6,823 bases of DNA from Thermoplasmata archaeon (GTDB lineage Archaea; Thermoplasmatota; Thermoplasmata; Lutacidiplasmatales; UBA184), in contig JAKAPG010000089.1 in the NCBI GenBank assembly GCA_021823085.1, forward strand, positions 1-6,823, in the 5' to 3' direction. Positions within the stretch are counted from its first letter, which is position 1, and each line of letters opens with the position of its first letter. Made by a program: the position numbers and the translations under genes. Positions 1 to 4,829 of this stretch are shown here, in pieces. The notes beneath the pieces are model-generated. The model had not been told where the DNA came from, did no database searches, and was given only the letters and a program-made list of their open reading frames with translations.

Positions 1-84
1 CGCGATTCGACCAATCCGCTTTATCGCGAAGTGAAGAAGGACGCGCAACGGGACGCGGACGAATTCTTACGGCGACACCGCTGA
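1..84 (+). CDS. C-terminal end of an unrecognised protein (partial)
   Basis: Frame 1 is open from the first base to a TGA at 82-84, giving 27 residues that end in EFLRRHR. The tail is highly charged and looks helical (YREVKKDAQRDADEFL). It is too short to assign to a family. It lies upstream of cas4 on the same strand, separated by 279 non-coding bases. In known loci with Cas4-Cas1 fusions the effector genes often sit on this side, so it could be the end of a CRISPR effector or an unrelated gene. The sequence shows only an open frame with protein-like composition and a stop followed by a strong hairpin. The call as a real gene end is moderate; no function is claimed. Confidence 0.5.
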   Translation, partial: RDSTNPLYREVKKDAQRDADEFLRRHR

Positions 85-104
85 TCGCGGTCAGGTGATC
101 GAAC

Positions 105-130
105 GCACGGTCCCTTCTTGAAGGCCGTGC
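105..130 (+). other. Stem-loop downstream of the partial gene, possible terminator or structured RNA
   Basis: GCACGG (105-110) pairs with CCGTGC (125-130). After a two-base bulge, CCTT (113-116) pairs with AAGG (121-124) around a CTTG loop. That makes about ten base pairs starting 20 nt after the stop at 82-84. No T-run follows, so it is not a classic intrinsic terminator. It may protect the 3' end of the upstream transcript or belong to a non-coding RNA in this gap. Confidence 0.4.
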
Positions 131-162
131 CGGGGGTCAACTCGATCCTCTCGGGCGACTGA

Positions 163-178
163 TATCCTCGCAAGGATA
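163..178 (+). other. Small perfect hairpin in the cas4 upstream region
   Basis: TATCCT (163-168) and AGGATA (173-178) form a perfect 6-bp stem with a CGCA loop. A 10-nt stretch at 182-191 (TGAGCCGTGG), perfectly complementary to CRISPR repeat positions 5-14, follows directly. The role is unknown. It could be part of a structured leader or non-coding RNA, or chance in GC-rich DNA. Confidence 0.3.
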
Positions 179-298
179 GCCTGAGCCGTGGCCCCGAAAT
201 CAGTGTGGCCGACGAACAGGTAGCCTAGACTTCGTGACTCGTTTGGGCCTGATTTTCCCGACGCTCTGCAACCGAGAAGCTCGCCGGCTGATTGCCCC

Positions 299-315
299 CC
301 CCGTTCCTTTCGGGG
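299..315 (+). other. C/G-rich hairpin upstream of cas4
   Basis: CCCCG (299-303) pairs with CGGGG (311-315) around a pyrimidine-rich 7-nt loop. It is the third of four hairpins in the gap between the upstream gene and cas4. The short AT-richer stretch GATTACA (324-330) lies between it and the start-codon hairpin. No function can be read from the sequence. Confidence 0.3.
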
Positions 316-340
316 AGCAGGTTGATTACACTCGGACTCC

Positions 341-363
341 GGTCCCCGTAGCCGGCGGGGACC
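341..363 (+). promoter_or_regulatory. Hairpin directly abutting the cas4 start codon
   Basis: GGTCCCCG (341-348) and CGGGGACC (356-363) form a perfect 8-bp stem with a 7-nt loop. The last paired base is immediately before the ATG at 364. No Shine-Dalgarno site is available outside the stem. If this region is transcribed, the stem would occupy the ribosome landing site and could limit cas4 translation. Alternatively transcription starts inside or after it and the mRNA is leaderless. The pairing is seen in the sequence; the regulatory role is inferred. Confidence 0.45.
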
Positions 364-1200
364 ATGGAGGCTTCCGACGGCCAGCCCGAGACCCTGCCGG
401 CCCGGATGCTCAACGAGTTCGTCTACTGTCCCCGGCTCTTCTATCTCGAGTGGGTCCAGGGCGAGTTCGTAGAGAGTGTCGACACGCTCGACGGGCACCG
501 CACCCACCGGCGGGTGGACGAGGAACGCGGTTCGTTGCCCAAGGCCGAGGAGTGGGCCGAGGGGCTCAAGGTCCGGGCCCGCGCCCTCTCGCTCTCCAGC
601 GATCGACTGGGGCTCGTGGCGAAGCTGGACCTCCTCGAAGACGAAGAGGGAAAGGCGTGCCCGGTCGACTACAAGCGAGGTCACGGACCGAAGGATGGCG
701 ACGGACTCTGGGACGCCGATCGTATCCAGCTCGGGGTCCAGATGCTTCTCGCCCGAGAAAACGGCTACCCGTGCGAACGGGGATACGTCTACTACGCGGA
801 GACCAGACAGCGGGTCCCCCTTCTGTGGACCGAAGCGCTCGAGCGTCTCATCACGGAAACGGTAGTTCGAGCCCGGGAAGTCGCCGCGGAAGGACGGATA
901 CCCGCGCCGCTCGTGGACAGCCCGAAGTGCCCACGCTGTTCCCTGGTGGGCATCTGCCTCCCCGATGAGGTGGGTTTCCTTTCCCGCGGACCCAAGGAGG
1001 GGGTCTCCGTCGAGGTGCGTCCTCTTCTCGCGGCTAAGGACGATGCGCTGCCCCTCTACGTACATCGATCCGCGACAACTACGAGCTCGTGCAGATCCTC
1101 GCGGCTAAGGACGATGCGCTGCCCCTCTACGTACAGGCTCAAGGCGCCATGGTCGCCAAGCAAGGCGATCTGCTCGAGGTCCGCCAGAGAGGGGCCGTGA
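364..1200 (+). CDS. cas4: Cas4 exonuclease, frame-disrupted half of a Cas4-Cas1 fusion
   Basis: This is a RecB-like, iron-sulfur cluster nuclease that trims prespacers and helps select PAM and orientation during CRISPR adaptation. Visible motifs are the first cluster cysteine C22 (in FVYCPRL), H48, the catalytic-core aspartates D89 (KLDLLE) and D102 with K104 (VDYKRG), Q122, and the C-terminal cluster C189, C192 and C198 (CX2CX5C). The Cas4 domain covers roughly residues 10-205. Residues about 215-233 (VRPLLAAKDDALPLYV) already match the start of the Cas1 domain, as in natural Cas4-Cas1 fusions. From H234 to the stop at 1198-1200 the protein is an out-of-frame reading of cas1, because a 71-bp duplication/insertion shifts the frame. 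The ATG at 364 is chosen because it gives a normal short lead to the conserved LNEFVYCPRL; ATG 406 is an alternative. The Cas4 part looks intact, so it may work as a separate protein. Confidence 0.92.
   Translation: MEASDGQPETLPARMLNEFVYCPRLFYLEWVQGEFVESVDTLDGHRTHRRVDEERGSLPKAEEWAEGLKVRARALSLSSDRLGLVAKLDLLEDEEGKACPVDYKRGHGPKDGDGLWDADRIQLGVQMLLARENGYPCERGYVYYAETRQRVPLLWTEALERLITETVVRAREVAAEGRIPAPLVDSPKCPRCSLVGICLPDEVGFLSRGPKEGVSVEVRPLLAAKDDALPLYVHRSATTTSSCRSSRLRTMRCPSTYRLKAPWSPSKAICSRSAREGP
1027..1135 (+). repeat. 38-bp direct repeat flanking 33 bp at the cas4/cas1 junction
   Basis: Positions 1027-1064 and 1098-1135 are identical over 38 bp; both begin CTCGCGGC and end TACGTACA. They flank a unique 33-bp segment (1065-1097). 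The offset is 71 bp, which moves the reading frame from that of cas4 to that of cas1. Each copy encodes the same LAAKDDALPLYV stretch at the fusion point, in the cas4 frame in the first copy and the cas1 frame in the second. The bases just outside both copies differ (T1026/C1097, T1065/G1136), so the boundaries are sharp. A stop (TAA 1035-1037) in the cas1 frame lies inside the first copy. Confidence 0.95.
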
Positions 1201-2117
1201 TGGCCACGGCTCGACTCCTCGAGGTCTCGCAGGTCTCCCTGTTCGGGTCGGTGACGGTCTCGGCGGGAGCGCTCCACGAGCTGTGCGAGCGCGGCGTCCC
1301 TGTGTGCCATTTCTCGTTCGGCGGCTGGTTCTACGGAATCACCCACGGACTGTCCCACAAGAACGTCGAGCTTCGGCTGGGCCAGTTCCGCACCGCGGAG
1401 GATCCGCAGCGGGCGCTGGCAATCGCCCGAGGGATGATCTCGGGCAAGATCCGCAACTGTCGAACGCTGCTCCGACGCAACCACTCGGGGGAGATTCCAG
1501 CCGTCCTAGGTGAACTGGCCCGAGTCGGCAATCTCGCAGATCGGGTTGGCTCCGCGGAAACGCTGCTCGCCCTCGAGGGAGCGGCAGCCAAGTCGTACTT
1601 CGCGCACTTCGGGGGCTTGCTCAAAACGAGCGAGGATGGCACCGCGCGATTCGACTTCAGCGCGCGGAACCGTCGCCCCCCAACTGACCCGGTCAACGCG
1701 CTCCTCTCGTTCCTCTACGCGATCCTGGCAAAGGACGCGACCGTCGTCCTCCAGTCGGTGGGGTTCGACCCGATGCTTGGCGTCTTCCACCGGCCGCGGT
1801 ACGGGCGACCCTCGCTGGCGCTCGACCTGATGGAGGAGTTCCGCCCTCTTGTTGTGGACTCGGCGGTCCTGTCCATGATCAACAACCGAGAGGTGGGGAA
1901 GGGGGACTTTGTCCGACGCGGTGGAGCCGTCGCTTTGACGGGTGAGGGGAGGAAGAAGGTGCTCGCCGCGTACGAGCGGCGGATGGCGACCGAGGTGAAG
2001 CATCCAATCTTCGGATACACAGTAAGCTACCGTCGACTGATCGAAGTCCAGGCGCGGCTCCTCTCCCGGCATGTCATGGGGGAGATCCCCGCGTATCCGG
2101 CGTTCTGCACCCGGTGA
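1089..2117 (+). CDS. cas1: Cas1 integrase, separated half of a Cas4-Cas1 fusion
   Basis: Cas1 is the metal-dependent integrase that, with Cas2, inserts spacers at the leader end of a CRISPR array. The N-terminal beta-rich domain (about residues 10-90, with LPLYVQAQGA, VSLFG and CHFSFGGWFYG) and the C-terminal helical domain are complete. Catalytic metal ligands are visible as E163 (LALEGAAAKSYF), H234 (GVFHRPRYG), D246 and E249 (LALDLMEEFRP). GTG 1089 is the first start codon after the in-frame TAA at 1035. It has no clear ribosome site, so translation may depend on reading through the overlapping cas4 (112-bp overlap, stop at 1198-1200). The next ATG (1149) would remove the first beta strand. 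Deleting one 71-bp unit would join it in frame with Cas4 into 560 residues. It ends 3 bp before cas2. Cas1 identity is very sure; the start is not. Confidence 0.95.
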   Translation: MQILAAKDDALPLYVQAQGAMVAKQGDLLEVRQRGAVMATARLLEVSQVSLFGSVTVSAGALHELCERGVPVCHFSFGGWFYGITHGLSHKNVELRLGQFRTAEDPQRALAIARGMISGKIRNCRTLLRRNHSGEIPAVLGELARVGNLADRVGSAETLLALEGAAAKSYFAHFGGLLKTSEDGTARFDFSARNRRPPTDPVNALLSFLYAILAKDATVVLQSVGFDPMLGVFHRPRYGRPSLALDLMEEFRPLVVDSAVLSMINNREVGKGDFVRRGGAVALTGEGRKKVLAAYERRMATEVKHPIFGYTVSYRRLIEVQARLLSRHVMGEIPAYPAFCTR

Positions 2118-2120
2118 ACC

Positions 2121-2411
2121 ATGGCGAACTTCTTCCTCGTGACCTACGACATCATGGACCCGAGGCGCTGGCAGAAGGTCCATCGGGCGATGAAGGGGTT
2201 CGGGCAACCCCTTCAGTACTCCGTGTTCGCGTGCGAGCTGAGCGACACCCAGCGAGTTCGGATGTTGGCAGCGCTCGAGGAACTGATCCAGACCGACCAA
2301 GATCGCGTGATCGTCGTGGACCTCGGTCCGGCCAAGGGAAGCGCCTCGGATCGGGTCACATTTCTGGGTCGGCAGGAGCCGCTGCCCGAGCGGAGCGCGA
2401 TTATCGTCTGA
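2121..2411 (+). CDS. cas2: Cas2, structural partner of Cas1 in spacer integration
   Basis: The 96-residue protein has the normal Cas2 size and ferredoxin-like pattern. The first strand is FFLVTYDI with D10 and D13 (YDIMDPRR), a helix follows, then strand QYSVFACEL (32-40), a helix (RVRMLAALEELI) and strand DRVIVVDLG (61-69). Cas2 dimers bridge two Cas1 dimers and hold the prespacer; nuclease activity is usually not needed for this. The ATG lies 3 bp after the cas1 stop. GGTGA at 2113-2117, overlapping that stop, fits a Shine-Dalgarno site at good spacing, so cas1 and cas2 are translationally linked in one transcript. The array begins about 220 bp downstream. Confidence 0.95.
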   Translation: MANFFLVTYDIMDPRRWQKVHRAMKGFGQPLQYSVFACELSDTQRVRMLAALEELIQTDQDRVIVVDLGPAKGSASDRVTFLGRQEPLPERSAIIV

Positions 2412-2628
2412 CATCGTGAAGACGGAATTAAGTACTCTCGGGCCATCGAGCGGGTAGGTAGCAACACCCCATCCCGCAGGTGCTCGAAGGCGGCGGAATC
2501 TACGAATCTCCGCCAGACAAGGTCCCGGATTCGGTTGCACGGTCGGCTCGGGGTTCTCGACCTTGGGGGTCCCGAGCAGGGGGCTCTCGAAATTTCCCCA
2601 ATGCGGCTATCGAGGAGAGGGGCCTGCG
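2412..2628 (+). promoter_or_regulatory. Probable CRISPR leader between cas2 and the array
   Basis: This 217-bp gap without a supported gene separates cas2 from the first repeat. It starts with a small AT-rich patch (GAATTAAGTA, 2425-2434), a candidate promoter element. It then holds inverted repeats: GGCGGA paired with TCCGCC around 2493-2518, and GCTCGGG (2546-2552) with CCCGAGC (2571-2577). The leader is placed on this side because the repeat at the far end (2921-2956) carries the extra mutation typical of the trailer end, and because cas genes usually lie next to the leader. Exact promoter and integration-signal positions cannot be read. Confidence 0.55.
2546..2577 (+). other. Inverted repeat in the CRISPR leader
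   Basis: GCTCGGG (2546-2552) and CCCGAGC (2571-2577) form a perfect 7-bp stem with an 18-nt loop, ending 51 bp before the first repeat. It could be a binding site used in adaptation or a terminator for the cas operon. No T-run follows it, so neither role is shown. Confidence 0.3.
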
Positions 2629-2956
2629 GTCGCCACGGCTCAACGGCCGTGGCTTCGTTGAAGGGGTCCAAAGGCCACGATCGTGGAAAACGACGGGCCG
2701 GGTCGCCACGGCTCAACGGCCGTGGCTTCGTTGAAGGGAGGGATTTGCCGACGGGAAGGACGTTCTCGCTCCGAGTCTCCACGGCTCAACGGCCGTGGCT
2801 TCGTTGAAGGGACTGGAACGGCGACCAGCTTCGACTTACGCGCACACGTCTCCACGGCTCAACGGCCGTGGCTTCGTTGAAGGGCGTTCTCCCATCGTGT
2901 CCTTCCGGATATGCGAGGAGGTCTCCACGGCTCAACGGTCGTGGCTTCGTTGAAGG
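2629..2956 (+). CRISPR. CRISPR array, five 36-nt repeats and four 37-nt spacers
   Basis: Repeats lie at 2629-2664, 2702-2737, 2775-2810, 2848-2883 and 2921-2956. Spacers lie at 2665-2701, 2738-2774, 2811-2847 and 2884-2920, all exactly 37 nt, giving a strict 73-nt period. Within the repeat, CCACGGC (positions 5-11) and GCCGTGG (18-24) form a perfect 7-bp stem with a TCAACG loop. The 3' end (CTTCGTTGAAGG) can form a second small stem. Repeats 1 and 2 have G at position 4, repeats 3-5 have T. Repeat 5 has C19 changed to T, which keeps a G-U pair only in plus-strand RNA. All four spacers start with G, so the repeat may be 37 nt with a changed last base in repeat 5. The spacers are different and coding is not supported. 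Confidence 0.98.
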
Positions 2957-3114
2957 CCTTGGCGCTGGTGTAATAGCCTCCGAAGCCCCGTCTGCCACGA
3001 GAAGTCGAACTCCTCGATCTCCTGTTGCGAGAGTTGCCTCGTTCCGGTCGTGATGACCTCTCCGGGCTGCACATCCTCCGGTAGCCTACGAACCAGATTC
3101 GCCGGCTCGTTCAT
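2957..3114 (-). pseudogene. Truncated MaoC-like dehydratase N-terminus, cut off at the CRISPR array
   Basis: From the ATG at 3112-3114 the minus strand reads about 50 residues. The first 38 contain LPEDVQPGEVITTGTRQLSQ then QEIEEFDF, which resembles the opening of MaoC/hotdog dehydratases (an ED-x-x-x-G-x-x-x-x-TG-R-x-x-x-x-x-x-I-x-x-F pattern). After residue 40 the resemblance is lost. The expected D-x-x-P-x-H catalytic region is absent, and the frame runs into the last CRISPR repeat. No remaining part of such a gene is found on the leader side of the array. It is best read as a gene fragment left by the arrival of the CRISPR locus or a deletion. It has the same strand as the next gene, 37 bp away. 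The family resemblance is judged by eye only. Confidence 0.35.
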
Positions 3115-3151
3115 GCCCGGCGAGGGGAAACTCGGGATTTTACCGTTCGTC

Positions 3152-3619
3152 TCAGAGGCCGAGCTCGCTCAACCCCGGATGACCGTCGGGGCGACGACCG
3201 AGGGGCCAGCGGTACTTGCGTTCGGCTTCGGAGACCGGAAGGTCGTTGATGCTCGCGAGTCGCAGACGCATCAACCCGTCATCCTCGAACTCCCAGTTCT
3301 CGTTGCCGTACGAGCGGAACCAGTTTCCTGAGTCGTCGTGCCACTCGTAGGCGAAGCGCACCGCGATGCGCCGTCCCTCGTACGCCCAGAGCTCTTTGAT
3401 CAGCCGGTAGTCGAGCTCTCGGGCCCACTTCCGCTTCAGGAAGCCGACAATCTCTTCGCGTCCGTGAACGAACTCAGACCGGTTCCGCCATCGCGAGTCC
3501 GGCGTGTAGGCGAGCGCCACCTTCTCCGGATCTCGGGTGTTCCAGGCATCTTCGGCCAGGCGGACCTTCTGGGTAGCCTTCTCTCGATTGAAGGGCGGCA
3601 CGGGAGGACGAGGCGGCAT
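3152..3619 (-). CDS. DUF1348 family NTF2/SnoaL-like protein
   Basis: This 155-residue protein closely follows the DUF1348 pattern known from many bacterial genomes. It has RPPVPPFNREKATQKVRLAE, then AWNTRDPEKVALAYTPDSRW, a central KRKWARELDYRLIKELWAYE, RFAYEWHDDSGNWFRSYGNE, and an end with RKYRWPLGRRPDGHPGLS. The family has the cone-shaped NTF2-like fold (SnoaL type). Members are small and soluble, with no firmly established reaction, so only the family can be named. The ATG at 3617-3619 gives the usual family N-terminus (MPPRPPVPPF). No ribosome site is near, and a 6-bp hairpin sits just upstream of the start (3622-3639). The strong similarity to bacterial members suggests horizontal transfer if the host is an archaeon. 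Confidence 0.85.
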   Translation of the reverse strand: MPPRPPVPPFNREKATQKVRLAEDAWNTRDPEKVALAYTPDSRWRNRSEFVHGREEIVGFLKRKWARELDYRLIKELWAYEGRRIAVRFAYEWHDDSGNWFRSYGNENWEFEDDGLMRLRLASINDLPVSEAERKYRWPLGRRPDGHPGLSELGL

Positions 3620-3621
3620 GG

Positions 3622-3639
3622 TTCTCGCGATGACGAGAA
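3622..3639 (-). other. Hairpin just upstream of the DUF1348 gene start
   Basis: TTCTCG (3622-3627) and CGAGAA (3634-3639) form a perfect 6-bp stem with a 6-nt loop, two bases before the start codon on the minus strand. A GGAGG on that strand lies further upstream (about 3642-3646), too far for normal use unless the hairpin forms and brings it nearer. The role is inferred only. Confidence 0.3.
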
Positions 3640-3884
3640 TCCTCCGAGCGATTTAGCCCCGCCGCGTCCTCGACTCGCCGCGCGGGAGCGCGCCTTGGCC
3701 GTCCGCGAACAGCGTGGCATCTCTCGGAGGCAGCCGTCCCCCGGTCCAGCGGAATCGGTAGGCTCAGAGTCAGCGCCTTGACCCCGCGAGGGTCGACGCG
3801 GTGCGAAACCCGTAGTGCCGACCCTCCCGGGCCGAGGAACATCGTGTGGGTCAATCTCATTTGGCTTCGGGCGGCTGTTGGCCC
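3640..3884. other. Intergenic stretch without a supported gene
   Basis: This region between the divergent DUF1348 and zinc-ribbon genes holds short open frames on both strands with arginine- and proline-rich, low-similarity translations typical of GC-rich non-coding DNA. It should contain the promoters of both neighbours. Weak AT-rich patches are at 3650-3656 and 3851-3862. No RNA gene or repeat was seen. Confidence 0.4.
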
Positions 3885-4187
3885 ATGGCTGGCTCGAACC
3901 CTCTTCCGACCGATCCGGTGAGCCTTCCATCCCGCTGTCCCGTTTGTGGCGAGACCATGGAGCGCGGAACCAGCATCTCAAGAGGTGTTAACTCAATGAG
4001 CGCAATGTATCGGATCAAGGAGGGAGAAAGGCCGACCTTCTGGGGGGCCAATCAGATCCCTCTCGCACTCGGTGTCGCTCCCCTCCGTCACTCCTCCTTC
4101 TCGGGAATCCCGGGTTGGATGTGTCAAACGTGCAAGGTGGTTGTCGGTCGATACCCCGGCAAATCCCCCGAGTCAATCTCGGTCTGA
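3885..4187 (+). CDS. Small zinc-ribbon protein, DUF6487-like
   Basis: The 100-residue protein has two CxxC knuckles. One is CPVCGETMERG (C18, C21) near the N-terminus and the other is WMCQTCKVVVGRY (C80, C83) near the C-terminus. The spacing and the residues around them (CPxCGxxMExG and C-x-x-CKxxxxxY) match DUF6487-type zinc ribbons, small proteins of unknown function that likely bind one zinc. There is no signal peptide and no membrane segment. ATG 3885 is preferred because it leaves a short lead to the first knuckle; a GTG at 3846 in the same frame would add 13 residues of poor composition. No Shine-Dalgarno site precedes it. Its neighbours give no functional clue. Confidence 0.7.
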   Translation: MAGSNPLPTDPVSLPSRCPVCGETMERGTSISRGVNSMSAMYRIKEGERPTFWGANQIPLALGVAPLRHSSFSGIPGWMCQTCKVVVGRYPGKSPESISV

Positions 4188-4295
4188 GCGACTGTCCATG
4201 AGCGAGGAGACGGGGGTTCTTTGCGACTGATGAGGGTAGGAGACTTGGATGGAAGGGACATCGGAATCAAGTCCGTCAATTGCCTCATTAGGGCG

Positions 4296-4523
4296 ATGGC
4301 CGCCGTGTCCGATACCCCGACCACGCTGACAGTGAAGGCCAGCACGCTCGCCCGACTCGGGCCTTCCAAGACGCCGGGAACAACACTGGACGATGTCTTC
4401 AACGACCTCATGGCGGACACTCCGCCCGTAAGCTTCTGGCGCGAGATTGAACGCCGCCGGCGGGAACCGGGCCCGAACATCCCCGGCCCGGTCATGCTGC
4501 GTCGCCTTCGGGGCCGGGCGTGA
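4296..4523 (+). CDS. Ribbon-helix-helix/VapB-like small protein
   Basis: The 75-residue frame begins MAAVSDTPTTLTVKASTLARLG. A short strand (TTLTVKAS) is followed by a helix, then TTLDDVFNDLMAD, which resembles the S/T-x-x-D-V-x-x-x-L ending of archaeal VapB/DUF7557-type antitoxins. An arginine-rich tail (REIERRRREPG) follows, and the protein ends in RRLRGRA. Such proteins bind DNA as dimers and neutralise a PIN-type toxin. No VapC-like gene is seen downstream before the tRNA, so it is an orphan or not an antitoxin. The in-frame starts at 4221 (TTG) and 4230 (ATG) would add unconvincing sequence, so ATG 4296 was chosen. No clear ribosome site is present. Confidence 0.5.
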   Translation: MAAVSDTPTTLTVKASTLARLGPSKTPGTTLDDVFNDLMADTPPVSFWREIERRRREPGPNIPGPVMLRRLRGRA

Positions 4524-4829
4524 GTTCATGCGGCTTCGGTTAAGCCGTGATTCTCTCGCAGACTGCCGTGTAGTAACGGGATGGCCGACCAAGGACTGTT
4601 CCGCGGAATCTGTCTACCGGTGCCGCCATGGAATCGGTATCCTGCTCGCCGGCCGGAAGCGGAGGAAAACTGAAGGCAGCGGGCCCGGTCGTCCCGTCGG
4701 TTCCTATCCTAGGCAGCCCTGTAACCGAAGACGCATGGAAAGGGCTGGTTCGGCCAAACCGAAACCAGATGAATCGACCTCCCACCGTCAGGGAATGAGC
4801 CCAAATTCCCGGGGAAAGTGGGTGTCGGA
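4524..4829. other. Gene-free stretch between the small + strand genes and tRNA-Val
   Basis: Open frames here are shadows; one minus-strand frame runs through the tRNA and shows the KVAGSNPAEP-type peptide that tRNA sequences yield. There is an imperfect inverted repeat near 4748-4768 (GGTTCGG with CCGAAACC). No RNA gene, repeat or clear terminator is seen. It lies on the 3' side of the tRNA, where integrated elements usually sit. Confidence 0.4.

Noticed and set aside
91..1065. Long minus-strand frame opposite cas4
   Set aside because: It is antisense to a clear Cas4 with intact motifs; its translation has no recognisable domain and reflects GC-rich codon bias.
1038..1200. Programmed ribosomal frameshift joining Cas4 and Cas1
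   Set aside because: No convincing slippery heptamer with a downstream structure was seen, and the 71-bp duplication explains the frame change more simply. It cannot be fully excluded without protein data.
1506..2540. Long minus-strand frame opposite cas1 and cas2
   Set aside because: It is a shadow of two well-supported genes and shows no family resemblance.
2412..2628. Missing C-terminal part of the MaoC-like gene on the other side of the array
   Set aside because: Minus-strand translations of this gap show no hotdog-fold or MaoC-like pattern.
2480..3074. Several overlapping open frames through the array with repeated peptides such as RLNGRGFVEG and FNEATAVEPW
   Set aside because: They are translations of the CRISPR repeat in different frames; the 73-nt period and unique spacers explain them.
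3474..3860. Minus-strand frame upstream of and overlapping the DUF1348 gene
   Set aside because: It overlaps the conserved DUF1348 gene in another frame and has arginine/alanine-rich low-information sequence.
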